This document shows, piece by piece, positions 52,649 through 60,721 of a stretch of DNA of 64,000 nucleotides. The notes under the pieces were generated by a model. The model saw only the letters and a program-made list of their open reading frames with translations. It was not told the origin of the DNA and did no database searches. This DNA is from an uncultured Roseateles sp. (GTDB lineage: Bacteria; Pseudomonadota; Gammaproteobacteria; Burkholderiales; Burkholderiaceae_C). The stretch is taken from contig NZ_OY729424.1 of NCBI RefSeq assembly GCF_963422335.1, positions 6,386,001 through 6,450,000 of the forward strand. Direction: 5' to 3'. Position 1 is the stretch's first letter. Every line of letters begins with the position of its first letter. The translations under genes and the position numbers were made by a program.

Positions 52649-54874
52649 GTGGAAGACGACTTTCTACAACTTTTGGACGACGAAGGCACCGGCGCGGCTC
52701 AACATGGCAAGCACCGGCCCGGTCCCTGGCAGGTGCTGATTGTTGATGATGACCAGGGCGTGCACGACGCCACCGTGCTGGCCCTGCAGGGTCCGACCGT
52801 GCTGGGTCGGCAGCTGAAGTTTCTTCACGCCTTCTCGGCCGCCCAGGCCCTCGAGGTGCTGAAGCGCGAGACCGATGTGGCCGTGGTGTTTCTTGATGTC
52901 GTCATGGAGACGGCCGATGCCGGTCTGGGCATCGTCGGCACGATACGCGAGGAGCTGGGCCTGACCCGCCTGCGCATCGTGCTGCGCACCGGCCAGCCGG
53001 GCTACGCACCCGACCTGGAAGTCATCACCCGTTACGACATCAACGACTACCGGGTGAAGAGCGAGCTGACACGCAGTCGCCTGTTCACCACCCTGGTCGC
53101 CTCGCTGCGCGCTTACGACCAGCTCTGCCGGCTCGACGCCACCCGCGACGGGCTGGAGAAGATCGTCAAGGCCAGCGCCCAGTTCATTGCCGAGGACGGC
53201 CTGCGCTCCTTCTCCGAGGGCGTGATCACCCAAATCGCCGGCCTGATAGGCCTCGCGCCCGAGGGCCTGGTCTGCTGCGAGGTCAATCGCGATGCAGAGG
53301 ACGGCGTCGAGCATGAGCGCTTCCGCGTCGTCGCCGCGGCCGGCCGTTACCGCCAGTACATCGACCAGGACATCTCCTCGATCAGCGATACGCGCATCGT
53401 CAAGCTGCTGACGCGCTGCCTGCACGAGCGGCGCAATCTGCTCGAAGACGATGGCGTGGCCCTGTACTTCCCGGTGCACGAGAACAATGCGCTGGCCGCC
53501 TTCATCGACACCGACGGCCCGGTCAGCCAGGTGGACCACTACCTGCTGGACGTGTTCTGCACCAATATCGGCCTGTGCGCCGCTAATGTGGCCCTGGTCA
53601 CCGAGCTGCGCACACAGGCCTATTTCGACCGCCTGGTGGCCCTGCCCAACCGGGCGGCCATCGTCAACGAGCTGGACACCCGGCTGGCCGGCACCGACCG
53701 GCAGAGCTACTCGCTGGCCCTGCTCGATGTCGACGCCTTTGCCGAAACCAATGACCTGCTCGGCCACCAGTACGGCGACCAGCTGCTGATGGCCATCGCC
53801 CGGCGCCTGCGCGAGGCCCTGCCCGACTGCTTCGTGGCCCGCGTCTCGGGCGATGTGTTCGGCGTGCTGGGTCCCAGCACCCAGCTGACCGACGATTGCC
53901 TCTACGGCGTGTTCCACACCCCGCCCAAGGTCGGCGGCTTCGAGCGCCCGGTGACCTTCTCTATCGGCCTGGCCGATCTGCGCGACATGACAGGCTCGGC
54001 GCTGGACGGCATCAAGGACGCCCACATCGCCCTGAAGCGCGCCAAGAGCGCCGGCCAGGGTCAGTTCGCCCACTACACCACCGCCATCGCCACCGAGACG
54101 CGCGACCGCACCCGCCTGCTGCAAGACCTGCGCATGGCCTTCAGCCATGGCCTGCTGTTCCCGCACTACCAGCCGCAGTTCGACCTCAAGACCGGCAAGG
54201 TGGTCGGCTTCGAGGCCCTGCTGCGCTGGCGCACCGAGGAGGGGCAGTTCATCCCTCCGGACCGATTCATCCCGGTGGCCGAGCAGTCCGGCCTGATCGT
54301 CGCCATGGGCGCCCAGGTGCTGAACAACGCGCTGGCGGCGCTGAAGACGATTCACCAGGCCGGCTTCGCTGGCCTTCGCATGGCGGTCAATGTGTCGGTG
54401 ATGCAGATGCGCCAGCCCAATTTCGTGGCCATGGTGCAGTCGGCGCTGGAGGCCAGCGGTGTGGCGCCGCAGGAGCTGGAGCTGGAGGTCACCGAATCGG
54501 TGGCAGCGCTGGGCATGGAGGTGATGGTGGAGCGGCTGCAGACCTTGCGCTCCACCGGCATCGCGATTGCCATCGACGACTTCGGCACCGGCTTCTCGTC
54601 ACTGAGCTATCTGGACCAGCTGCCCGCCGATCGCGTCAAGATCGACCGTGCCTTTGTGCACGCCCTGGACAGCGGCAGTGGCGGCCGCATTGCCGACATG
54701 ATCGTGCCGCTGGGCCACAAGATCGGCCTGAAAGTGCTGGCCGAAGGGGTGGAGACGCCTCAGCAGGCCAGCATCCTGCTGGAGCTGGGCTGCGACGAGG
54801 TGCAGGGCTATCTGTATGGCCGACCGATGCCGCTGGACGCCCTGCTGGAGTGGCTGGCCAAGCAGCCGACCTGA
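52649..54874 (+). CDS. Response regulator with DUF3369, degenerate GGDEF and EAL domain
   Basis: A cytoplasmic protein of 741 residues: receiver (Asp83 in VVFLDVVMETADAGLG), a DUF3369 module (about 160-330, YRQYIDQDISSISDTRIVKLL), a GGDEF domain whose signature is SGDVF (400-404) and so is probably inactive, and an EAL domain with intact VGFEALLRW, VNVSVMQMRQPNF, EVTES, DDFGTGFSSLSYL and KIDRAFV. It should be a phosphorylation-controlled cyclic-di-GMP phosphodiesterase. The start is GTG at 52649 (MEDDFLQLLDD). No kinase gene is adjacent. It is divergent from aceK across 156 bases. Confidence 0.88.
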   Translation: MEDDFLQLLDDEGTGAAQHGKHRPGPWQVLIVDDDQGVHDATVLALQGPTVLGRQLKFLHAFSAAQALEVLKRETDVAVVFLDVVMETADAGLGIVGTIREELGLTRLRIVLRTGQPGYAPDLEVITRYDINDYRVKSELTRSRLFTTLVASLRAYDQLCRLDATRDGLEKIVKASAQFIAEDGLRSFSEGVITQIAGLIGLAPEGLVCCEVNRDAEDGVEHERFRVVAAAGRYRQYIDQDISSISDTRIVKLLTRCLHERRNLLEDDGVALYFPVHENNALAAFIDTDGPVSQVDHYLLDVFCTNIGLCAANVALVTELRTQAYFDRLVALPNRAAIVNELDTRLAGTDRQSYSLALLDVDAFAETNDLLGHQYGDQLLMAIARRLREALPDCFVARVSGDVFGVLGPSTQLTDDCLYGVFHTPPKVGGFERPVTFSIGLADLRDMTGSALDGIKDAHIALKRAKSAGQGQFAHYTTAIATETRDRTRLLQDLRMAFSHGLLFPHYQPQFDLKTGKVVGFEALLRWRTEEGQFIPPDRFIPVAEQSGLIVAMGAQVLNNALAALKTIHQAGFAGLRMAVNVSVMQMRQPNFVAMVQSALEASGVAPQELELEVTESVAALGMEVMVERLQTLRSTGIAIAIDDFGTGFSSLSYLDQLPADRVKIDRAFVHALDSGSGGRIADMIVPLGHKIGLKVLAEGVETPQQASILLELGCDEVQGYLYGRPMPLDALLEWLAKQPT

Positions 54875-54883
54875 ACCGCCGGA

Positions 54884-55549
54884 TCAGCTGGGGCTGTAGC
54901 GGCTCTTGATGCCGTCCAGGGCCCGCGCATAGGCCTCGTCGACCTCGGCCGGGTTGGCCACCGTCATATTCATGTCCTTCAGCAGGCCGTTGTGCAGGCC
55001 GTAGACCCAGCCGTGGACAACCACCTGCTGGCCGCGCAGCCAGGCATCGCGCACCACCGTGGTCTGGCAGGCATTGAGCGCCTGCTCCAGCACATTCAGC
55101 TCGCACAGCGCATCCATCTGCAGGCTTTGCGTTGTCAGGCTGCTCAGCCAGGGCCAGTGCTTGTTGCGCACGTCCTGCACATGGCGCAGCCAGTTGTCGA
55201 CCAGGCCCACCCGCGCGTCGGTCAGTGCCGCCTTGACGCCGCCGCAGCCGGAATGGCCGACCACCATGATGTGCTTGACCTTCAGCTCGTCGATGGCGAA
55301 CTGCATCACCGACAGGCAGTTGAGGTCGGAGTGCACGACGACATTGGCCACATTGCGGTGCACGAACAGCTCGCCCGGCAGCAGGTTCACCAGCTCGTTG
55401 GCCGGCACGCGGCTGTCGGCACAGCCTATCCACAGATACTGCGGGCTCTGCTGCTTCAGCAGGCGGGTGAAGAAGCCGGGCTCGCGCGCCTCGGTGGCAT
55501 CGGCCCACTGGTGGTTGCGGTCAAACAGTTCTTGCAGGTTTTGGCTCAT
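54884..55549 (-). CDS. can: Beta-class carbonic anhydrase
   Basis: A cytoplasmic zinc enzyme of 221 residues that interconverts CO2 and bicarbonate. Zinc ligands are in CADSRVP (Cys with the Asp-Arg dyad) and HSGCGG (His and Cys). HRNVANVV and HGWVYGLHNGLL are further family motifs. It resembles the Can type, which supplies bicarbonate for carboxylases; leucine breakdown needs such a carboxylase. It stands alone, converging on the EAL gene. Confidence 0.94.
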   Translation of the reverse strand: MSQNLQELFDRNHQWADATEAREPGFFTRLLKQQSPQYLWIGCADSRVPANELVNLLPGELFVHRNVANVVVHSDLNCLSVMQFAIDELKVKHIMVVGHSGCGGVKAALTDARVGLVDNWLRHVQDVRNKHWPWLSSLTTQSLQMDALCELNVLEQALNACQTTVVRDAWLRGQQVVVHGWVYGLHNGLLKDMNMTVANPAEVDEAYARALDGIKSRYSPS

Positions 55550-55582
55550 GGCGAAAGTCTAAGCGAGGCGGATGTCAGGTTG

Positions 55583-56137
55583 TCAGGTTGATCCGGTCGG
55601 CCTGTAGCAGGCCCATTGCACGCGGTCTATGACCTGGCCGTCCTTGATCGCGCTTTGTGGCAGCTCGGCTTCCTTCAGATAGCCGGCATGGCGGGCCACG
55701 GCCTGCGAGCCCTCGTTCCAGGCAAAGATAGGCGCGACCAGACGGGTCAATTCGGGTTGGTGCGCCCAGGCCCATGCGGTGACCAGACGCAGGGCCTCGC
55801 CAGTGATGCCGCGGCGCCAGAAGGGCTGGCCTATCCAGTAGCCGATCTCGGCATTGCAGCGCAGCCAGCCCTGCTGGGCCTGAAAACCGACGCAGCCGAC
55901 CACGGCCTCATCGACGACGATGCCCCAGACATGACCGCCATGGCGCCAACCGCCGCTGCACCAGGCCTGGGCATCGGCCAGGGTATAGGGCGACGGAAAA
56001 CCATCAAACAGATTGCGCCAGACCGCCCTGTCATCGGCATGCTTTTGCAGCGAGGCGGCATCGGCAGGACGCAACTCGCGCAACAGGCTGTGCCGGCCTT
56101 GCAGCGTCGGGATGGGGCGAGCGGCGGCCTCGGTCAC
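55583..56137 (-). CDS. GNAT family N-acetyltransferase (RimJ/RimL-like)
   Basis: A 184-residue acetyltransferase with the RimJ/RimL layout: LLRELRPADAASLQKHADDRAVWRNL at the start, GYWIGQPFWRRGITGEALRLVTAWAW as the acetyl-CoA loop, and the C-terminal VAPIFAWNEGSQAVARHAGYLKEAEL. The substrate is probably a protein N-terminus or small amine. It starts with GTG immediately after the isovaleryl-CoA dehydrogenase stop, without a gap, so it depends on that gene's translation. Its tie to leucine breakdown is unclear. Confidence 0.85.
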   Translation of the reverse strand: MTEAAARPIPTLQGRHSLLRELRPADAASLQKHADDRAVWRNLFDGFPSPYTLADAQAWCSGGWRHGGHVWGIVVDEAVVGCVGFQAQQGWLRCNAEIGYWIGQPFWRRGITGEALRLVTAWAWAHQPELTRLVAPIFAWNEGSQAVARHAGYLKEAELPQSAIKDGQVIDRVQWACYRPTGST

Positions 56138-57316
56138 TTACATCGTCTCCGCGAACAGCTCGCGGCCGATCAGCATGCGGCGGATCTCGCTGGTGCCGGC
56201 GCCGATCTCGTACAGCTTGGCGTCGCGCCACAGACGGCCCAGCGGGTACTCGTTGATATAGCCATTGCCGCCGAAAATCTGCACGCCCTCGCCGGCCATC
56301 CAGGTGGCCTTCTCGGCGCACCACAGAATCACCGAGGCGCAGTCCTTGCGCACCTGGCGCACATGCTCGGCGCCCAGCAGGTCGAGGTTCTTGGCCACCG
56401 TGTAGGCGAAGGACCGGCCGGCCTGCAGCACGGTGTACATGTCCGCCACCTTGCCCTGTATCAGCTGGAATTCGCCGATGCTCTGGCCGAATTGCTTGCG
56501 GTCGTGGATGTAGGGGATGACGTTGTCCATCACGCTTTGCATGATGCCCAGCGGGCCGCCGGTGAGCACGGCGCGCTCGTAGTCGAGGCCGCTCATCAGC
56601 ACCTTGGCGCCGCCATTCACGACGCCCAGCACGTTCTCGGCCGGCACTTCAACGTTCTGGAACACCAGCTCGCCGGTGTGGCTGCCGCGCATGCCCAGCT
56701 TGTCGAGCTTCTGGGCAATGCTGAAGCCCTTCATGCCCTTCTCGATCAGAAAGGCCGTCACGCCGCGCGCGCCCAGCTCGGGCTCGCTCTTGGCGTAGAC
56801 CACCAGGGTGTCGGCATCGGGGCCGTTGGTGATCCACATCTTGTTGCCGTTGAGCAGGTAGTAGCCACCCTTGTCTTCGGCTTTGAGCTTCATGCTGATG
56901 ACGTCGGACCCGGCGCCCGGCTCGCTCATCGCCAGCGCGCCGACGTGCTCGCCCGAGATCAGCTTGGGCAGGTACTTGGCCTTCTGCGCGGCGTTGCCGT
57001 TGCGCTTGATCTGGTTGACGCAGAGATTGCTGTGCGCGCCATAGCTCAGGCCCACCGAGGCGCTGGCGCGGCTGATCTCTTCCATCGCGATCATATGGGC
57101 CAGATAGCCCATGTTTGCGCCGCCGTACTCCTCGGCCACGGTGATGCCCAGCACGCCCAGGTCACCCATCTTGCGCCACAGGTCCATGGGGAACTGGTCG
57201 CTGTGGTCGATCTCGGCCGCGCGCGGCGCGATCTCGGCTTGGGCAAAGTCGCGCACCGCGTCGCGCAGCGCATCGATATCTTCGCCGAGTTGGAAATTCA
57301 GGCCGGGCAGGTTCAT
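56138..57316 (-). CDS. ivd: Isovaleryl-CoA dehydrogenase
   Basis: A 392-residue flavoenzyme that oxidises isovaleryl-CoA to 3-methylcrotonyl-CoA in leucine breakdown. It is distinguished from other acyl-CoA dehydrogenases by SVGLSYGAHSNLCVNQIKRNG and by MSGLDYERAVLTGGPLGIMQ, where the Glu in the ERAVL segment is the catalytic base at the position peculiar to isovaleryl enzymes. The C-terminus WRDAKLYEIGAGTSEIRRMLIGREL has Gly in place of the usual Glu, as expected. The start at 57316 has AGGAG upstream. It follows a thioesterase gene by 29 bases. Confidence 0.93.
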   Translation of the reverse strand: MNLPGLNFQLGEDIDALRDAVRDFAQAEIAPRAAEIDHSDQFPMDLWRKMGDLGVLGITVAEEYGGANMGYLAHMIAMEEISRASASVGLSYGAHSNLCVNQIKRNGNAAQKAKYLPKLISGEHVGALAMSEPGAGSDVISMKLKAEDKGGYYLLNGNKMWITNGPDADTLVVYAKSEPELGARGVTAFLIEKGMKGFSIAQKLDKLGMRGSHTGELVFQNVEVPAENVLGVVNGGAKVLMSGLDYERAVLTGGPLGIMQSVMDNVIPYIHDRKQFGQSIGEFQLIQGKVADMYTVLQAGRSFAYTVAKNLDLLGAEHVRQVRKDCASVILWCAEKATWMAGEGVQIFGGNGYINEYPLGRLWRDAKLYEIGAGTSEIRRMLIGRELFAETM

Positions 57317-57345
57317 TGGGTGTCTCCTATCTGTCTTGCAGTCGT

Positions 57346-57810
57346 TCAATGTTTGAGGCCGTCGCGGCCCAGCACCGTCATCACGGTGGCATTCATGCTG
57401 GCGACCAGTTTCTTCTCGGCTTCGGGCTCATCGGCGCTGGCATAGCCCCAGGCACGCCCCTCCACCACGCTGATGGTACGACCGGCCTTAAGCACCTGGC
57501 CCTCGAATCTGAAGAAAGGGCCGCGCGCCGGCGACAGCAGATTGATCTTGAATTCGATCGTCAGCACGGCCGCATCGACGGGCATCAGGCTGAAGGCGGC
57601 ATAGCCGCAGGCCGAATCCAGCGCCGTGGCGACGATGCCGGCATGCAAAAATCCATGCTGCTGCGTCAGCTCGGGCCGGTGACTCATGGCCATCAGCACC
57701 CGGCCGGCCTCCACCGCCTCCAGCTCGGCGCCCAGCGTTTGCATCACGGCCTGACGGGCAAAGGAGTCGCGCACGCGCTGGGCGAACAGGTCATCGACGG
57801 CTTGCGGCAT
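57346..57810 (-). CDS. PaaI-type hotdog-fold thioesterase
   Basis: A 154-residue hotdog protein of the PaaI/DUF4442 type, with HRPELTQQHGFLHAGIVATALDSACGYAAFSLMP, in which HGFLHAG forms the active-site helix start, and VLTIEFKINLLSPARGPFFRFEGQVLKAG. It should hydrolyse an acyl-CoA, perhaps to free CoA when leucine intermediates build up. It is the first gene of thioesterase-ivd-GNAT. The perfect LiuR palindrome is 22 bases before its ATG. Confidence 0.88.
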   Translation of the reverse strand: MPQAVDDLFAQRVRDSFARQAVMQTLGAELEAVEAGRVLMAMSHRPELTQQHGFLHAGIVATALDSACGYAAFSLMPVDAAVLTIEFKINLLSPARGPFFRFEGQVLKAGRTISVVEGRAWGYASADEPEAEKKLVASMNATVMTVLGRDGLKH

Positions 57811-57831
57811 GGCGGCTCCGGGTGTGCTTGG

Positions 57832-57853
57832 TTGACGTTTACGTAAACGTCAA
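57832..57853. promoter_or_regulatory. Perfect LiuR-type palindrome before the thioesterase-ivd operon
   Basis: A 22-bp perfect palindrome whose central 18 bases are GACGTTTACGTAAACGTC, flanked by TT and AA. It lies 22 bases before the thioesterase ATG and 41 after the end of the MerR gene, where it would overlap the operon promoter. It is the best of three matching sites in the window. Confidence 0.8.
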
Positions 57854-57893
57854 TTGGATGCGGATTCTAAACGCGGAATGCGCCACGGCACAG

Positions 57894-58358
57894 TCAGGCG
57901 GCGGAATCCGCCGCGGCCTTGGGCGCCGGCCTGGCCTTGCGCTCGGCACGCTGGGCCTCGCTCAGCAGGCTCCTGCAGCGCTCCTCATGCTGTGTGATCT
58001 CGGCCAGCGTGATCTCGATGTCTTCCAGCTGACGCGCCAGCTGCTCGCGATGGGCATTGAGCACGGCCAGAAAGGCCTTCAGCTGCTGGGTGGTGTCGCC
58101 GGACGAGTCGTACATATCGACCAGCTGCTTGATCTCCTGCAGGCTCAGGCCCAGGCGCTTGCCGCGCAGGGTCAGCTTCAGCCGGGTGCGGTCGCGATGG
58201 GTGTAGACGCGGTTGCGGCCGGCACGGGCCGGCTCCAGCAGGCCCATGTCCTCGTAAAACCGGATGGCCCGCGGCGTGACGTCGAACTCGGCCGCCAGCT
58301 CGGTGATGGTGAAGGTGCGATTGGCACCCTCTTTGCTCGCGCGGGTTTCGGTGCTCAT
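57894..58358 (-). CDS. liuR: MerR-family regulator, LiuR type
   Basis: A 154-residue regulator with an N-terminal MerR winged helix (FTITELAAEFDVTPRAIRFYEDMGLLEPARAGRNRVYTHRDRTRLKLTLRGKRLGLSLQEIKQLVDMY) and a long coiled-coil dimer helix. The C-terminus lacks the Cys set of metal sensors, fitting an acyl-CoA or organic ligand. Position next to ivd and three shared palindromes identify it as the leucine/isovalerate regulator LiuR. It is divergent from the MBL-fold gene; one palindrome lies 18 bases before its own ATG, so it is probably autoregulated. Confidence 0.85.
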   Translation of the reverse strand: MSTETRASKEGANRTFTITELAAEFDVTPRAIRFYEDMGLLEPARAGRNRVYTHRDRTRLKLTLRGKRLGLSLQEIKQLVDMYDSSGDTTQQLKAFLAVLNAHREQLARQLEDIEITLAEITQHEERCRSLLSEAQRAERKARPAPKAAADSAA

Positions 58359-58368
58359 GGCTACACTG

Positions 58369-58400
58369 GACTCACATTGACGTTAACGTAAACGTGAGTC
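58369..58400. promoter_or_regulatory. LiuR-type operator in the liuR / MBL-fold divergent region
   Basis: The core TTGACGTTAACGTAAACG begins at 58377 and differs from the perfect site at 57832-57853 at three of 22 positions. It is framed by a second inverted repeat, GACTCAC (58369-58375) and GTGAGTC (58394-58400), with a slightly shifted centre. It should control both the regulator and the MBL-fold gene. Confidence 0.7.
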
Positions 58401-58418
58401 TAAAGGCAGGATCACCGC

Positions 58419-59474
58419 ATGGCCAATCTCAAAGAGTCGGAATTGCACTACCCCCTGGGCGACGCCCTGCCCGCCCCCGGCGAGGTGCTGGAGCTGGCGC
58501 CCGGCGTGCGCTGGCTGCGCATGGGCCTGCCGTTTGCGCTGGACCACATCAATCTCTGGCTGCTGCGTGATGAGCTGGATGGCAACGCCGGCTGGTCCAT
58601 CGTCGACTGCGGCGTCAGCAATGACGCGACCCGCGCCGCCTGGGAGCAGGTGTTTGCCAACCACCTCGACGGCCTGCCGGTGCTGCGCGTCATCGTCACC
58701 CACTTCCACCCCGACCACATGGGCCTGGCGCACTGGCTGACCGAGCGCTGGGGCTGCCGCCTGTGGATCAGCGCCACCGATTACAACGTCGGCCGCATGG
58801 CCAGCCAGAGCACGGTGGGCATGGGCGGTGAAGCAGCGGCGCGCTTCTTCGGCAGCCACGGCCTGACCGACCCCGACTCGCTGGAGAAGATTCGCGGCCG
58901 CGCCAGCTATTACCCGAGCATGGTGCCGGCCGTGCCCTCGAGCTTCCGGCGGCTGATGGACGGGCTGCAGGTCCGCATCGGCGGCCATGACTGGCGCTGC
59001 ATTGCCGGCTATGGCCATGCGCCCGAGCACATGGCGCTGTATTCGCAGCATCACAAGATCCTGATCTCCGGCGATATGGTGCTGCCGCGCATCTCGACCA
59101 ATGTCAGCGTCGTCGATGTGGAGCCCGAGGCGGATCCGCTGTCCCTCTATCTGACCTCGATCAGCCGCCTCGGCGAGCTGCCGGCCGACACCCTGGTGCT
59201 GCCCTCGCATGGCAAGCCCTTCACCGGCATGCACCAGCGCATTGCGCAGCTGCACGAGCACCATGAGGAACGCCTGGCCGAGGTGCTGGAGGCCTGCAAG
59301 AGCGCGCCGCGCTGCGCCGCCGAGCTGCTGGACCTGCTGTTCAAGCGCAAGCTGGACCTGCACCAGACCACCTTTGCGATGGGCGAGTCGGTCGCCCATC
59401 TGCACACGCTGTGGCTGGCCGGCCTGGTCAAGCGCCGGCGGGATCAGGACGGCATCATCCGCTTCGGCTTGTAA
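58419..59474 (+). CDS. MBL-fold metallo-hydrolase
   Basis: A 351-residue metallo-beta-lactamase-fold protein. Metal ligands: VTHFHPDHMGLAHW, the later His in AGYGHAPEHMALY, Asp in LISGDMVLPRIS and the His in LPSHGKPFTG. A C-terminal helical domain (about 255-350, winged-helix-like) resembles the tail of the LACTB2-type group. It may be a thioesterase-like or lactone hydrolase acting on an acyl-CoA-derived compound; that is inference from its site in the LiuR regulon. ATG at 58419 has AGGA eight bases upstream. Confidence 0.85.
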   Translation: MANLKESELHYPLGDALPAPGEVLELAPGVRWLRMGLPFALDHINLWLLRDELDGNAGWSIVDCGVSNDATRAAWEQVFANHLDGLPVLRVIVTHFHPDHMGLAHWLTERWGCRLWISATDYNVGRMASQSTVGMGGEAAARFFGSHGLTDPDSLEKIRGRASYYPSMVPAVPSSFRRLMDGLQVRIGGHDWRCIAGYGHAPEHMALYSQHHKILISGDMVLPRISTNVSVVDVEPEADPLSLYLTSISRLGELPADTLVLPSHGKPFTGMHQRIAQLHEHHEERLAEVLEACKSAPRCAAELLDLLFKRKLDLHQTTFAMGESVAHLHTLWLAGLVKRRRDQDGIIRFGL

Positions 59475-59478
59475 AAAT

Positions 59479-59516
59479 GGCGCTTGAGGTGCCGGGAAAC
59501 CCGGTCCTCAAGCGCC
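59479..59516 (+). terminator. Hairpin after the MBL-fold gene
   Basis: GGCGCTTGAGG and CCTCAAGCGCC form a perfect 11-bp stem enclosing a second stem CCGGG-AAA-CCCGG. It starts five bases after the stop codon. Only two T residues follow, but the stem is very stable, so a terminator is the likely role. Confidence 0.65.
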
Positions 59517-59738
59517 TTCCGATCGGGTGCATCGGGCATCGCCCTCCCAAGCGTAGACCCGATGCGTACTGCCCCCTCTCAGCCTCGCTGCAAGGCTCCC
59601 TGCCCCACCGCGAGCTCTCCTCCCCCACATTGCCTTGATGGCCACCGAGGCTCAAGGCCCCGGTGAGATGCCGTGATGACAGCCCTGCGGGCAGTGTGCC
59701 CAGGCAGACTGAGGGGGACAAGCCCCCCCAAAAGGGGG
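59517..59738. repeat. Non-coding, hairpin-rich intergenic stretch
   Basis: The one long gene-free stretch of the window. It holds several small inverted repeats: AGCCT/AGGCT near 59581-59596, CACCG/CGGTG near 59643-59664 and CCCCC-AAAA-GGGGG at 59725-59738. Pieces of CCCCCTC-type sequence at one end and CTGAGGGGG at the other suggest a dispersed intergenic element of the kind common in Burkholderiales. No protein with a convincing start or codon pattern is visible. Confidence 0.4.
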
Positions 59739-59740
59739 AT

Positions 59741-59765
59741 AAAACTGCTTGGCAATATCAAGCAG
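59741..59765 (-). terminator. Intrinsic terminator of the glyS-gmhB-plsC-ygjP operon
   Basis: On the minus strand CTGCTTG and CAAGCAG form a 7-bp stem with a 7-base loop, followed by TTTTATCC. It lies 29 bases beyond the stop of the ygjP-like gene. Confidence 0.65.
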
Positions 59766-59793
59766 CTGCGCAATCTGCGCTAACGCTAAAAAC

Positions 59794-60705
59794 TCAATCG
59801 AGTATGGGCGCGTGCTCGCGCTTCAGCGAGCCGCGCAGCTGCTGGTAGTCGGGCACCACCGAGCGCACCACATCCCAGAAGCGCGGGCTGTGGTTCATCT
59901 CGCGCAGATGCGCCAGCTCATGGGCCACGACATAGTCGATGGTGGCCTGGGCAAAGTGGATCAGCCGCCAGTTCAGCCGTATCGAGCCATCGGCGCTGGC
60001 GCTGCCCCAGCGGGTCTGCGCCGAGCTCAGCGACAGCTTGGTCATGCGCACGCCCAACTGCGCCGCAAAATGCTGGCAGCGCTGCAGGAACAGCTGGCGC
60101 GCCTGGCGCTGCAGCCAGCTCTGCACGATGTCGCGGATCTGCTCGGGCGTGGCGGTATGGGGCAGGCCCACATGCAGGGTCAGGCCCGAGACCAGCCCGG
60201 TCTGCCGGCCATCATCGCCCGCACTGAGCCGCGCCGCCCCCGGCGCACCGGCAGCCCGCGGATCCAGCACCACCACCATGGCCTCGCCCAGATAGGGAAC
60301 GCTGACGCCGTCGCGCCATTCGACGCGGGCCGACTGCAGGCGCCTGGCCCGCTCGCGCTGCTCGTGCAGCTTGCGCAGGATCCAGGCGTGCTTGGACTGC
60401 AGAGCCTGGTTGATATCGCCCAGCGGCACCCATTTGGGCGCGCTGACGCGCAGGCCTTCCTCGTCTATCGTGAAGCCTATGCTGCGACGCTTGGCGCGCC
60501 GCAGCTCGTAACCGACCAGGTGCTCACCGAGGCGCACCTCGTGATGGGCCCGCGGATGGCGGTAGTTGGGCGGCACCTCGGGCTTGGCCGGCGCGGCGGT
60601 CTTGGGCCCGGGGAACGGCAGCGGCGCGGGCGGCGAGCTCTGCACCGGGTGCATGTCCATATCGAAGAGCGAGAGCTGTGCGGTGACGGTCGCGGCGGGC
60701 TGCAT
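59794..60705 (-). CDS. YgjP-like zinc metallopeptidase domain protein (DUF45)
   Basis: A 303-residue protein with a C-terminal DUF45/YgjP metallopeptidase domain: HELAHLREMNHSPRFWDVV supplies the HExxH zinc motif plus a third His. The middle section VGYELRRAKRRSIGFTIDEEGLRVSAPKWVPLGDI is also typical of the family. The first ~50 residues are Pro/Ala-rich and probably unstructured. The role is not well known; some relatives are linked to restriction or DNA repair loci, but here it closes a conserved glyS-gmhB-plsC order and lies 16 bases after plsC. Confidence 0.86.
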   Translation of the reverse strand: MQPAATVTAQLSLFDMDMHPVQSSPPAPLPFPGPKTAAPAKPEVPPNYRHPRAHHEVRLGEHLVGYELRRAKRRSIGFTIDEEGLRVSAPKWVPLGDINQALQSKHAWILRKLHEQRERARRLQSARVEWRDGVSVPYLGEAMVVVLDPRAAGAPGAARLSAGDDGRQTGLVSGLTLHVGLPHTATPEQIRDIVQSWLQRQARQLFLQRCQHFAAQLGVRMTKLSLSSAQTRWGSASADGSIRLNWRLIHFAQATIDYVVAHELAHLREMNHSPRFWDVVRSVVPDYQQLRGSLKREHAPILD

Positions 60706-60721
60706 GGACCGTCAGTTTATG

